From: CAZTHM01 sp041946825
Lineage (GTDB): Bacteria > Acidobacteriota > Terriglobia > UBA7540
Length of the DNA stretch: 64,000 nt
NCBI GenBank assembly: GCA_041946825.1
Contig: JBHGBD010000021.1
Span: forward strand, 17,630 to 81,629
Direction: 5' to 3'
Made by a program: the position numbers and the translations under genes. Shown piece by piece: positions 8,562-16,266 of this stretch (positions are counted from its first letter, which is position 1; every line of letters starts with the position of its first letter). The notes below the pieces were generated by a model. It was given only the letters and a program-made list of their open reading frames with translations. It had not been told where the DNA came from and searched no databases.

Positions 8562-10103
8562 ATGAAAAAGGCGTTTCGAGCAGGCCGCGCGAGGAGGGTA
8601 GGCACGTGGGTTGTCGTGGCCGGGATGGCGACGGGCATGGCGATGGCCCAAGAGCCGCCGGCGGCGGCGAAATCCGTGTCAGACTCGCTCAGCGAATTGC
8701 AGGCGCAGGTGCGCGAGTTGAGCGCGCTCTTGCGTGACGTCCGCGATGAGGCGGCGCGCTCACGGGAGGAAATCCGGGAGTTGCGGCGAGATCTGGCCGC
8801 GACGCGCGCCCAGGTCGCCGCGAATGAACGCGCCGGCGCGACGGCGGCTCCGCCGTCGGCGCAAGCGGCCCCGCCGGCCTCCGGGGACGCCCGGCTGGCG
8901 AGGCTCGAGGAGGATCATCAACTCCTCGCCGCCAAGGTTGAGGAGCAGCATCAGACCAAGGTGGAAAGCGCATCCAAATACCGGGTGAGGCTTTCGGGGA
9001 TCATGCTCCTCAACGTGTTTGGCAACCGCGGTTCGGTGGACAACCAGGACCTTCCGACCCTCGCTCTGCCGCGCGGGCCGCTTGACACGGGCGGGGACTT
9101 CGGCGCCACGGTCCGGCAAACGCAAATCGGACTCGAGGTGTTTGGTCCCAAGCTCGGCGGCGCGAGAAGCAGCGCGGAAGTGCAGTTCGATTTCTTTGGC
9201 GGTTTTCCGCAAACGCCCGACGGCGTCACGGCAGGCCTGGTGCGAATGCGCACGGCAGTGACGCGCCTGGAGTGGGACCGCACAGCCATTGTTGCGGGTC
9301 AGGATGCCCCATTCATCTCGCCGCTTTCGCCAACTTCTCTTGCGTCGTTGGCGTTGCCGGCGTTCTCCTATGCCGGGAATTTGTGGACTTGGACGCCGCA
9401 GGTGCGCGTCGAGCGGCGAATGGCGCTGACGGAGAATTCCAGTTTCCTGCTCCAGGCGGGGATACTCGACGCGCTGAGCGGCGAGCCACCCTACCGCAGT
9501 TATTATCGCAGCCCTCAGGCGGGGGAGAAGTCACGCCAGCCTGCGTATGCGACGCGACTCTCATGGAGCCGCGGGCCGTCGGACCGCTCCTTGACGCTCG
9601 GCATTGGCGCTTACTACGCGCGCCAGAACTGGGGTCTGAATCGAACCGTGGACGCCTGGGCGGGAACGGCGGATTGGAATTTGCCGCTGGGCCGCTGGTT
9701 CGCGTTGAGTGGCGAGTTCTACCGCGGACGCGCGCTGGGCGGCCTGGGCGGCGGCACCGGGCGCAGCGTGGCGGCCAGCGGGCCGATTCCAGACCCGGCA
9801 ACTCTGATCGCGGGCCTTGACACCGTCGGCGGTTGGGGACAGTTGAAGTTCGCGCCGACCGAAAAACTGGAATTGAACGCCGCTTTCGGCCAGGATAACC
9901 CGATGGGCGAGGACTTGCTCTACTATGGGTATGCGTATGGCGGGACAGTGGGAAGGAACCGTGCGGCGTCCGCGAATTTTATTTATCGGCCGCGCTCGAA
10001 CCTTCTGTTCTCGGTCGAGTACCGGCGCCTGCGAACCTTTGACCTGCTGGGGCCGGACGCGACGGCGGACCACGTCAACGTGGGAATGGGAGTTTTGTTC
10101 TAG
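8562..10103 (+). CDS. Outer-membrane porin with N-terminal coiled coil, DcaP-like
   Basis: The 513-residue product has a signal peptide ending near AMAQ at about residue 29. A coiled coil rich in Leu, Arg and Glu (about 36-88) is followed by an Ala/Pro linker and, from about 128 on, a long beta-barrel with alternating hydrophobic strands such as YRVRLSGIMLLNVFG and VEVQFDFFGG-like strands, ending in GMGVLF with a C-terminal aromatic residue. This layout fits trimeric DcaP-type porins, in which the coiled coil lies in the periplasm. It probably passes small anionic or sugar-like solutes; the substrate is not shown. It is followed after 21 bases by a cupredoxin-like gene, probably in one operon. 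Confidence 0.78.
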   Translation: MKKAFRAGRARRVGTWVVVAGMATGMAMAQEPPAAAKSVSDSLSELQAQVRELSALLRDVRDEAARSREEIRELRRDLAATRAQVAANERAGATAAPPSAQAAPPASGDARLARLEEDHQLLAAKVEEQHQTKVESASKYRVRLSGIMLLNVFGNRGSVDNQDLPTLALPRGPLDTGGDFGATVRQTQIGLEVFGPKLGGARSSAEVQFDFFGGFPQTPDGVTAGLVRMRTAVTRLEWDRTAIVAGQDAPFISPLSPTSLASLALPAFSYAGNLWTWTPQVRVERRMALTENSSFLLQAGILDALSGEPPYRSYYRSPQAGEKSRQPAYATRLSWSRGPSDRSLTLGIGAYYARQNWGLNRTVDAWAGTADWNLPLGRWFALSGEFYRGRALGGLGGGTGRSVAASGPIPDPATLIAGLDTVGGWGQLKFAPTEKLELNAAFGQDNPMGEDLLYYGYAYGGTVGRNRAASANFIYRPRSNLLFSVEYRRLRTFDLLGPDATADHVNVGMGVLF

Positions 10104-10124
10104 AGGGCGAGCTGAGGTGCCTGC

Positions 10125-10868
10125 GTGACCATTGGAGCTAAATTAGCCCTCGCCTGTTTGCTGGGCGCGTCTGCCATGTCGGGACCTCTCTGCGCCCAGG
10201 AAGGCAAGGTCACCGGCCGGCTGACCCTGCAGCCCGAATCCGCGCGCGCCCAGCCGCGATTGGCCGCAGACGCCGTCGTCTGGCTGGTACCTCTCGACAA
10301 TGCCTCCCATCGTCCCGCTTCTTCGGACACGCAGACCGCGCCGAGGCGATTCAGTCTGGTACAAAGACAGAAACGCTTCGAGCCCCACGTTCTCCCGGTT
10401 CCGAAAGGTTCGGCGGTGGAGTTTCCGAACTACGATCCCGTCTTTCACAACGTCTTTTCGCTTTTCAACGGGAAACGCTTCGACCTGGGCCTGTACGAGT
10501 CGGGGGCGACCCGCGCGGTGATTTTTGATCGCCCGGGAATATGCTATATCTTCTGCAACATTCATCCCGAGATGAGCGCCGTGGTGGTAGTGCTGGAGAC
10601 GCCCTACTTCGCGGTCTCCAACGCCGCAGGCGAGTTTGCGATTCCGGCCGTCCCCGCCGGACGGTACCGCGTCCACGTCTTTCATGAGCGCTGTTTGCCG
10701 GAGTTTTTGAGAGGGCTTGCCCGGGAGGTCATAGTTTCAGCGGACGGGGCGGATCTCGGAACAATCCACCTGGCTGAGGCGGAGGATCTCCGCCTGACAC
10801 ACAAGAACAAATACGGGCAGGAGTACGACCCGCCCGCGCCCCGCAGTCCGCTCTACCAGCAGCCCTGA
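10125..10868 (+). CDS. Secreted cupredoxin-like protein with carboxypeptidase-regulatory-like end
   Basis: The 247-residue product starts at GTG with GAGG upstream and has a signal peptide ending near CAQ at residue 25. A plastocyanin/cupredoxin-type domain spans about 85-160. A set of type 1 copper ligands is visible: His108 in VFHNVF, Cys144, His147 and Met150 in FCNIHPEM. Residues about 165-225 (AGEFAIPAVPAGRYRVHVFH) resemble a carboxypeptidase regulatory-like beta-sandwich. It should be an electron-transfer or copper-binding protein of the periplasm or cell surface. It follows the porin gene closely; a link in copper handling or respiration is inference. Confidence 0.78.
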   Translation: MTIGAKLALACLLGASAMSGPLCAQEGKVTGRLTLQPESARAQPRLAADAVVWLVPLDNASHRPASSDTQTAPRRFSLVQRQKRFEPHVLPVPKGSAVEFPNYDPVFHNVFSLFNGKRFDLGLYESGATRAVIFDRPGICYIFCNIHPEMSAVVVVLETPYFAVSNAAGEFAIPAVPAGRYRVHVFHERCLPEFLRGLAREVIVSADGADLGTIHLAEAEDLRLTHKNKYGQEYDPPAPRSPLYQQP

Positions 10869-10933
10869 CAGGGATGCAACCCTCGAAATGGTTTTGGCCG
10901 CTGTTCCAACGAATTGGGGATGAGGGGCGGGGG

Positions 10934-11467
10934 CTAGACGGATCGCTTGACGCTCGTATTTCGGCCTATCGGGCGCTGGGTGAGAGCCCCCCACGGCATT
11001 TCCATCCAATCGAGCGAAGGAATCAAGCGGTGATAAGGGCCGAAGTACCGAACCACGAGAGTCGCGTAGATCAACAACAGGTGGAACCGGAGCGTCATCC
11101 GGAGCAGGCGCCAGCTATCCCATGCTTCTTCACCCGCCGAGGAGTGACTGGCGGGATCGGCTGATCTGACCACTTCACCGAAAGAACCTCGCAGGGCACT
11201 GAGCCATTGCAATGCCAATTGCTTGCGATGGCGGCGGAGCGACTCGGCCAAGGTGGGAAACCCCAGTTGGTCTCGCAGCCAGAGGTAGTCGGCGGGGTCC
11301 AGAATACGCTCCGCAAGGTTCAGCCCCTGGTTCTCCCACATGCCTTTGGCCGTTTCCGGGAGGGTGGAGTCCCCCGAATCGTCCGATGCCAGACCCGGGC
11401 GCAACAACAAGGCCACGACAGCGATAACGAGAATAGCGATGATGCAATAAAATATTTCGAGATTCAC
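10934..11467 (-). CDS. Hypothetical protein with one N-terminal membrane segment
   Basis: The 177-residue product has an N-terminal transmembrane helix (IFYCIIAILVIAVVALLL, about residues 5-22), an acidic linker, and a soluble helical region with LAERILDPADYLWLRDQ and several Arg/Leu-rich helices. A second weakly hydrophobic stretch near residues 130-142 may touch the membrane. I do not recognise it. Its start overlaps the stop of the upstream seven-helix membrane protein by four bases, so the two are coupled and probably act together. Confidence 0.65.
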   Translation of the reverse strand: MNLEIFYCIIAILVIAVVALLLRPGLASDDSGDSTLPETAKGMWENQGLNLAERILDPADYLWLRDQLGFPTLAESLRRHRKQLALQWLSALRGSFGEVVRSADPASHSSAGEEAWDSWRLLRMTLRFHLLLIYATLVVRYFGPYHRLIPSLDWMEMPWGALTQRPIGRNTSVKRSV

Positions 11468-12222
11468 TTCTTAAAAAGCCTCGACAAAATAGTGTTCATT
11501 CTACTCAGACGATCCGGCAATGGCTCGAAAGTACCTGTTCCGCCGGCAGGAACCGGCTGGGCAACTTCCCTCAGGGGTTCGGTTTTCCAGAAGGTGATCA
11601 TCCAGATGAGCAGGCACAAGACCTGGCTCATCGGTCCGATCAGTGAGAAAGCCTGGCCGTAAACCGCTGGGCCCCAGCTCTCGGCTAAAGCGAAATTTGC
11701 CGTGCTGATGGCAAGGTAAAGGGCAAGGCCCAAAGCCAGCCCTGCCACGGTCCTTGAGGGCCGGACACCGTAGAGTCGGGCCGCGGCCAGCAACGCGACG
11801 AGGACCGCGCATTTCGTGATCGCCGACCGCATGACCAGATCCAGAACCGCGACCGAAGAGGGGCGCTGCGCGTACAGCGACGGAAGTATATAGACGGTTG
11901 AAAATGCGAGCGTGATGAGAATTGTCACGAGCCGACCCAGACTTCGGATGGCCGGGTAAGGGGCGAAGATGTGATCGCCAATCTCCACCAGAAGGGCGAA
12001 CTCTGCCACCACAAGGGTCAGAAACCGCAGCCAGAACGCCAGGGGATAATCCTGCCGGTCCAGCAAGTCAACGAGGTTCATGATCACGCCGGTTCCAAGG
12101 AAGTAGATCAGGTAGGAGAAAAAGAAGGAGAAGCGGGAGAATTGCTTGCCGCGCCAGGCCCTTACCAGAATCAAACCCCCAAGAACGTAGGTCAGGGCAA
12201 TCGCGGTGAACGGGAGAAACAT
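11464..12222 (-). CDS. Multi-pass membrane protein of unknown function
   Basis: The 252-residue product has about seven hydrophobic segments, the first at the extreme N terminus (FTAIALTYVLGGLILV) and the last near IGPMSQVLCLLIWMITF, then a polar C-terminal tail of about 35 residues. There are no catalytic motifs I can identify. The fold could be a seven-helix sensor or an integral component of an envelope complex. It is first in a two-gene minus-strand operon and is translationally coupled to the anchored protein after it. Confidence 0.65.
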   Translation of the reverse strand: MFLPFTAIALTYVLGGLILVRAWRGKQFSRFSFFFSYLIYFLGTGVIMNLVDLLDRQDYPLAFWLRFLTLVVAEFALLVEIGDHIFAPYPAIRSLGRLVTILITLAFSTVYILPSLYAQRPSSVAVLDLVMRSAITKCAVLVALLAAARLYGVRPSRTVAGLALGLALYLAISTANFALAESWGPAVYGQAFSLIGPMSQVLCLLIWMITFWKTEPLREVAQPVPAGGTGTFEPLPDRLSRMNTILSRLFKK

Positions 12223-12668
12223 TCCGTTACTTTGGCAGGCAGTGGGGGCAATGTTGACGCCCCCTTCCGCCCGCCATTTCCCATTTCATCAGAATACCGG
12301 TGGCCAAGGCCAGCGGGAACCGGTCGGTTTATTCCGCTCATATGCTTGCATAGTCGTCACCCTCCTTTCAAGTAGAAACTTAATCGCCTTGGCCGAATTC
12401 AACGCGCGGATATGAAACTTTCAAACATGTTTGAATTGGAGCCGGTAAGAACGGATTCGAACTAGCCAGATTGGAGGGAACGGGGTCAGTTTGGCAAAAG
12501 CCCCCGTCTGCCTGGCTCGTCGATTTGCGGCGCGGAGTTGCTTCAATTCCGAGTCGGTTCACGACGCGGCAGAAGGGTCGAACGCCGAGCCAAATCGTTT
12601 TGCTGAGTGCGAAAGGTTCCGATAAGCGGGCGGGGCTCCGGGAAGCGGAGCCAATGGAAGGCAGGTTC
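12223..12668. other. Intergenic region, nothing identified
   Basis: This 446-base gap separates the two-gene membrane operon (minus, upstream side) from the end of the aminotransferase gene (minus). It includes an AT-richer stretch around 12365-12440 that could hold the promoter of the membrane operon, but I find no clear -35/-10 pair. No credible small gene is present. Confidence 0.4.
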
Positions 12669-13760
12669 CTACATTCCTGTCTTAACGCTCGCCGCTTCGC
12701 GCATGGCCTGAAGGATGCGCAGAATATCCCGCCGGGTCAAGTCGGGGTGGACGGGAATCGACAGGACGGTCTTCGCCAGGAGCGTGCTGACCGGAAAATC
12801 ATCGTCTCCAACGTGGCCCCGAAAGATGGGTTGGCGATGCAGAGGCAGGGGATAGTGTACGGCGGATTCGACGCCGCGGCGGGCCAGTTGTTTCTGGAAG
12901 GTGTCCCGTGAAATTCCCAGGATCGTGGGGTCCAGTCGAACCGTGAAGAGGTTGTAAGCGTGCGTCATGCCTTGGCGCGGCCGCGGCAGGCTGATGCCCG
13001 GAATTCCTGAGAGGCCTCGAGTCAGAAGTGCGGCGTTCCGCCGCCGCCGGCGCAGGGCAGCGGCAAGCTTCCTTGCTTGCTCAAGACCCAAGGCCGCGCA
13101 AATGTCGGTAAGGCGGAAATTGAAACCCAGGCTGGCGTGATGGTAGCGGCGGTCCTCACCGTGCGAACGCGCCAGGTGGAATTTCCGGGCCAGTGCTGAG
13201 TTGGAGGTCGCGAGCATTCCGCCCTCGCCGGTCGTCAGGTTCTTGGAGGGATAAAACGAATAGCAGACGACGTCCGGGAAAGACCCCACATCGCGCCCGC
13301 GGAACTTGGCGCCGTGCGCCTGGGCGGCGTCCCAAACGATTTTCAGATTGTGGCGGCGCGCGATGCGCAAGAGTCGTGTGACGTCCGCCGGGTTGCCGTA
13401 GAGGTGCACGGGGGCCAGCGCGCGCGTGCGGCGTGTGATGCGCCTTTCAACATCCGCGGGGTCGAGTGTGAAAGTTTCCGGATCGACGTCGGCGAAGACG
13501 GGCCTGGCGCCCACAGCCACGGCCATCGAAGCGGTCGCCACGAAGGTGAAATCCGGCACGATGATCTCGTCGCCGGGCGAAAGCAGTTCTCGATAGGCGA
13601 GATACAGCGCGGCCGTTCCGGAATTGACCGCGACCGCGTGCCGCGCTCCCACGGCGTGGGCGAAGCGCGCCTCGAACTCCTCCACCACCGGACCGGCGCG
13701 CAGCTGTCCGGACCTCAACACTCGCTCAACGGCTCGAATCTCGCGCCGGTCGAGCCGCAC
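12669..13760 (-). CDS. DegT/DnrJ/EryC1-family sugar aminotransferase
   Basis: A PLP-dependent enzyme that moves an amino group onto a keto-sugar nucleotide. The 363 residues counted from the GTG at 13760 include FEARFAHAVGARHAVAVNSGTAA-type N-terminal features (AVNSGTAALYLA), the PLP-Asp region WDAAQAHGA, and the Schiff-base lysine in FYPSKNLTTGEGG. The true start is probably upstream: a GAGGAGG site at 13798-13792 overlaps the dehydrogenase stop, and the extra residues read IRRIPVAQV, the usual beginning of this family, from an ATT at 13784 or CTG at 13787. It is coupled to the nucleotide-sugar dehydrogenase, suggesting a shared amino-sugar or uronic-acid pathway, although a WbpB-type oxidase is not seen in the window. 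Confidence 0.9.
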   Translation of the reverse strand: MRLDRREIRAVERVLRSGQLRAGPVVEEFEARFAHAVGARHAVAVNSGTAALYLAYRELLSPGDEIIVPDFTFVATASMAVAVGARPVFADVDPETFTLDPADVERRITRRTRALAPVHLYGNPADVTRLLRIARRHNLKIVWDAAQAHGAKFRGRDVGSFPDVVCYSFYPSKNLTTGEGGMLATSNSALARKFHLARSHGEDRRYHHASLGFNFRLTDICAALGLEQARKLAAALRRRRRNAALLTRGLSGIPGISLPRPRQGMTHAYNLFTVRLDPTILGISRDTFQKQLARRGVESAVHYPLPLHRQPIFRGHVGDDDFPVSTLLAKTVLSIPVHPDLTRRDILRILQAMREAASVKTGM

Positions 13761-13791
13761 TTGCGCAACGGGGATACGGCGAATCAGGCGG

Positions 13792-13798
13792 CCTCCTC
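13792..13798 (-). promoter_or_regulatory. Strong ribosome binding site pointing to a non-ATG start
   Basis: GAGGAGG on the minus strand overlaps the TGA stop (13799-13797) of the dehydrogenase. It lies 4 bases from an in-frame CTG and 7 bases from an in-frame ATT, but about 31 bases from the GTG at 13760. This supports a rare start codon for the aminotransferase. Confidence 0.55.
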
Positions 13799-15209
13799 AG
13801 CAGGGCACGATCTTGTCGCGGTGCCCGGCCACCGAACGCGTGGCGTTGCGGGTATCGACGACCAGGCGCGCGTGCCGCACGATCGTCGAGTAGTCGTAGC
13901 TGGAGTGGTCGGTGGCGATGAGCACAGCGTTGTATTGCCCCAGAACCTTGGGCGTCAGGTTGACTGACGAAAGGCCGAAGTTGTAATGCCGGGTCTTGGG
14001 AAGGGTGGGGAAGTACGGGTCGTGATAATCCACTTTCGCCCCGCGCTCTTGCAGGAGTTCCATAATCCGAAGCGAAGGCGACTCGCGCAGGTCGTCGATG
14101 TCTTTCTTATAGGCCACTCCCAGCACCAGAATCTTTGAGTCCTGCAGGCACTGCTTGCGCTGATTCAAGGCCTCCGCCAGCGAGGCGACCACGTGCTCCG
14201 GCATGGACGTATTGATCTCCCCTGCCAGCTCGATGAAGCGCGTGGGGAACTCGTACTCGCGCGCTTTCCAGGTCAGGTAGAAGGGGTCGATGGGGATGCA
14301 GTGCCCGCCCAGTCCGGGCCCCGGATAGAATGGTGTGAAGCCGAAGGGCTTGGTCTTGGCCGCGTCGATCACTTCCCAGATATCAATCCCCATGCGCATG
14401 CACAGCCGCTTCAATTCGTTTACCAGAGCGATGTTCACGCAGCGGTAGATGTTCTCCAGCAGCTTGGTCATCTCCGCGGCCTTCGTCGAGCTGACGGTTA
14501 CCGTATGCTCGAACGCCTGGCGGTAGAGTGTCCGGGCGGCCGCAGCGCTGGGGCCATTCACCCCACCGATGACTTTCGGAATCTGGTGCGTCTTGAACTG
14601 CCTGTTTCCGGGATCTTCTCTCTCCGGAGAGAAAGCCAGCAGGAAGTCTCCTGTGTATGTTCCTTCCAACCGTACGGCGTCCTGGTTGACCACGTAAGTC
14701 TGGATCGGGCATCGCAGGCCGGATTTCTCCAGGACGGGCAGGACCACTTCCTCAGTCGTGCCCGGATAGGTCGTACTCTCCAGAACCACGAGCTGGCCCG
14801 GGCGCAGCGTGGAGCGGATGGACTCAGCGGTGTTGCGGACGAAAGAGAGATCCGGCTCGCGGTGTTCGTCAAGAGGGGTGGGCACACAAACTAGGATGGC
14901 ATCGGCATGTCGCAGCTTCCGGAAGTCGGCCGTGGCACGGAACTTCCATTCGTCCACCGCTTGCGCGATCGCCTCGGACGGAATGTGGCGGATGTAGCTC
15001 TGCCGCTGGTTGAGGAGTTCGACTTTGGCGGCATCGATGTCGAAACCTGTCACCCGAAACCCCGTGCGCGCAAACGCCAGGGCGAGCGGCAGACCCACAT
15101 ACCCCATCCCCACGACGCCGATATGCGCGGTCCGGTTCGCCAGTCGGGTCATGAGTTCGGTGGTGGTTGCTTGTGCGTCCTTTGCGGATTTCTTCCGGTT
15201 CATTGGCAC
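13797..15209 (-). CDS. Nucleotide-sugar dehydrogenase, WbpA/WecC-like
   Basis: Oxidises C6 of a UDP-N-acetylhexosamine to the acid with two NAD. The 470-residue product has the Rossmann motif GVVGMGYVGLPLA, the segment SPEREDPGN typical of the UDP-GlcNAc/ManNAc branch, the catalytic cysteine (about residue 304) in GGHCIPIDPFYL, and the C-terminal YKKDIDDLRESPSL. Compared with usual members there is an insert of roughly 16 residues before DFLLAFSPERE, including TYVVNQDAVRLEGTYTG. The first Met at 15209 adds a charged tail; a later ATG at MTRLANRTAHIG is also possible. It is followed by an aminotransferase whose ribosome site overlaps its stop. Confidence 0.9.
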   Translation of the reverse strand: MPMNRKKSAKDAQATTTELMTRLANRTAHIGVVGMGYVGLPLALAFARTGFRVTGFDIDAAKVELLNQRQSYIRHIPSEAIAQAVDEWKFRATADFRKLRHADAILVCVPTPLDEHREPDLSFVRNTAESIRSTLRPGQLVVLESTTYPGTTEEVVLPVLEKSGLRCPIQTYVVNQDAVRLEGTYTGDFLLAFSPEREDPGNRQFKTHQIPKVIGGVNGPSAAAARTLYRQAFEHTVTVSSTKAAEMTKLLENIYRCVNIALVNELKRLCMRMGIDIWEVIDAAKTKPFGFTPFYPGPGLGGHCIPIDPFYLTWKAREYEFPTRFIELAGEINTSMPEHVVASLAEALNQRKQCLQDSKILVLGVAYKKDIDDLRESPSLRIMELLQERGAKVDYHDPYFPTLPKTRHYNFGLSSVNLTPKVLGQYNAVLIATDHSSYDYSTIVRHARLVVDTRNATRSVAGHRDKIVPC

Positions 15210-15369
15210 CTTCTTATCATTGCGGGATCAAGACCACAGAAGCGCCGGGGATTATAGCATTCCGGCAGGAATTCTGCGGGGCCCAGATAGGCGGGCGCTC
15301 CGGGGCGGGCCGGAACACGCGTGACGCTGCGTCGCGGCTCGGCTTATAATCCCCCCTGAGGATCCTCGC

Positions 15370-16155
15370 ATGACCGGGCTGGCGCTGGTTGGGATCGTGA
15401 TTGTGGCCGCAGCTGGGCTAGGGATCTTTTTCTGGTACGCGTGCAGCGTGCCGGGTTCGCAGGTCCTGGGCCCGGCACTGGTGCGTGGCCCCGTAGATCG
15501 GCCGCATGTCGCGCTGACTTTCGACGATGGCCCGGCAATGCCTTTTACCGAACAAATCCTTGACGTCCTTCGTGAGCGGCGTGTGCGCGCAACGTTCTTC
15601 GTCTGTGGCCGGAACGTCGAGCGCCACCCCGAGATCGCCCGGCGCATCTGTGCGGAAGGGCATGCGCTCGGCAACCACACCTACACTCACCCCTTCCCGT
15701 ATTTCCTCCCCCGGCGCCGTATGGCGGAGGAGATCGATCGCACGCAAGTAGCCATCGAGCGGGTCACCGGAAAACGGCCGAACATCTTCCGACCTCCCTA
15801 CGGAGCCCGCTGGTTCGGGCTTTATCCGGAATTGCTGAAGCGTGGCCTTAGAGTCGTGCAATGGTCGGATACGGGATACGACTGGAAGAGTGATGCCGCA
15901 ACGACCGCGCGGTCGGCGCTTGCGAATCTCCGGCCTGGTTCAGTGATCTTGCTCCACGACGGGCAGGAAGGATCCGGCGGGTTTCTGGAGTGGGCATGGC
16001 GCGAGATCTCCGGTTCTGACCACCGCGCTGCGACGGGATCTCCTGGTCGGGAACCTATCAACCGCTCGCACGTTGTGGAAGCCTTGCCCGGGATCATCGA
16101 CGGCGCGCGGAAGGCCGGCTTCGAGTTCGTTCCCCTCGAAGATTTCTTGTCGTGA
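15370..16155 (+). CDS. Polysaccharide deacetylase, NodB-type, membrane-anchored
   Basis: Removes acetyl groups from N-acetylated sugars in a polymer or lipid-linked sugar. The 261-residue product has an N-terminal transmembrane segment (about 4-25) and a NodB domain: TFDDGP with the catalytic Asp and metal Asp, HALGNHTYTHP with the HxxxH metal site, RPPYGAR, and a later DTGYDW and LLHDG motif. The active site should face the periplasm. It lies just ahead of the AlgD-like gene and near the export genes, so it could trim the exopolysaccharide. It is divergent from the dehydrogenase gene. Confidence 0.9.
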   Translation: MTGLALVGIVIVAAAGLGIFFWYACSVPGSQVLGPALVRGPVDRPHVALTFDDGPAMPFTEQILDVLRERRVRATFFVCGRNVERHPEIARRICAEGHALGNHTYTHPFPYFLPRRRMAEEIDRTQVAIERVTGKRPNIFRPPYGARWFGLYPELLKRGLRVVQWSDTGYDWKSDAATTARSALANLRPGSVILLHDGQEGSGGFLEWAWREISGSDHRAATGSPGREPINRSHVVEALPGIIDGARKAGFEFVPLEDFLS

Positions 16156-16172
16156 TTCGCTGGCTGGAACTT

Positions 16173-16202
16173 TTGACATCCAACTTTCTCCTCACATATA
16201 GT
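16173..16202 (+). promoter_or_regulatory. Promoter of the AlgD-like gene and the export genes
   Basis: TTGACA (16173-16178) and TATAGT (16197-16202) are separated by 18 bases, a near-consensus sigma70-type promoter. It lies 65 bases before the ATG at 16267, which supports that start rather than the GTG at 16204. Confidence 0.6.
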
Positions 16203-16266
16203 CGTGGCGCGCGCGACGCGAGGTCAGCGCGCTGTTGGCGCGTACGATAAGGAACGGTTTCACCCG

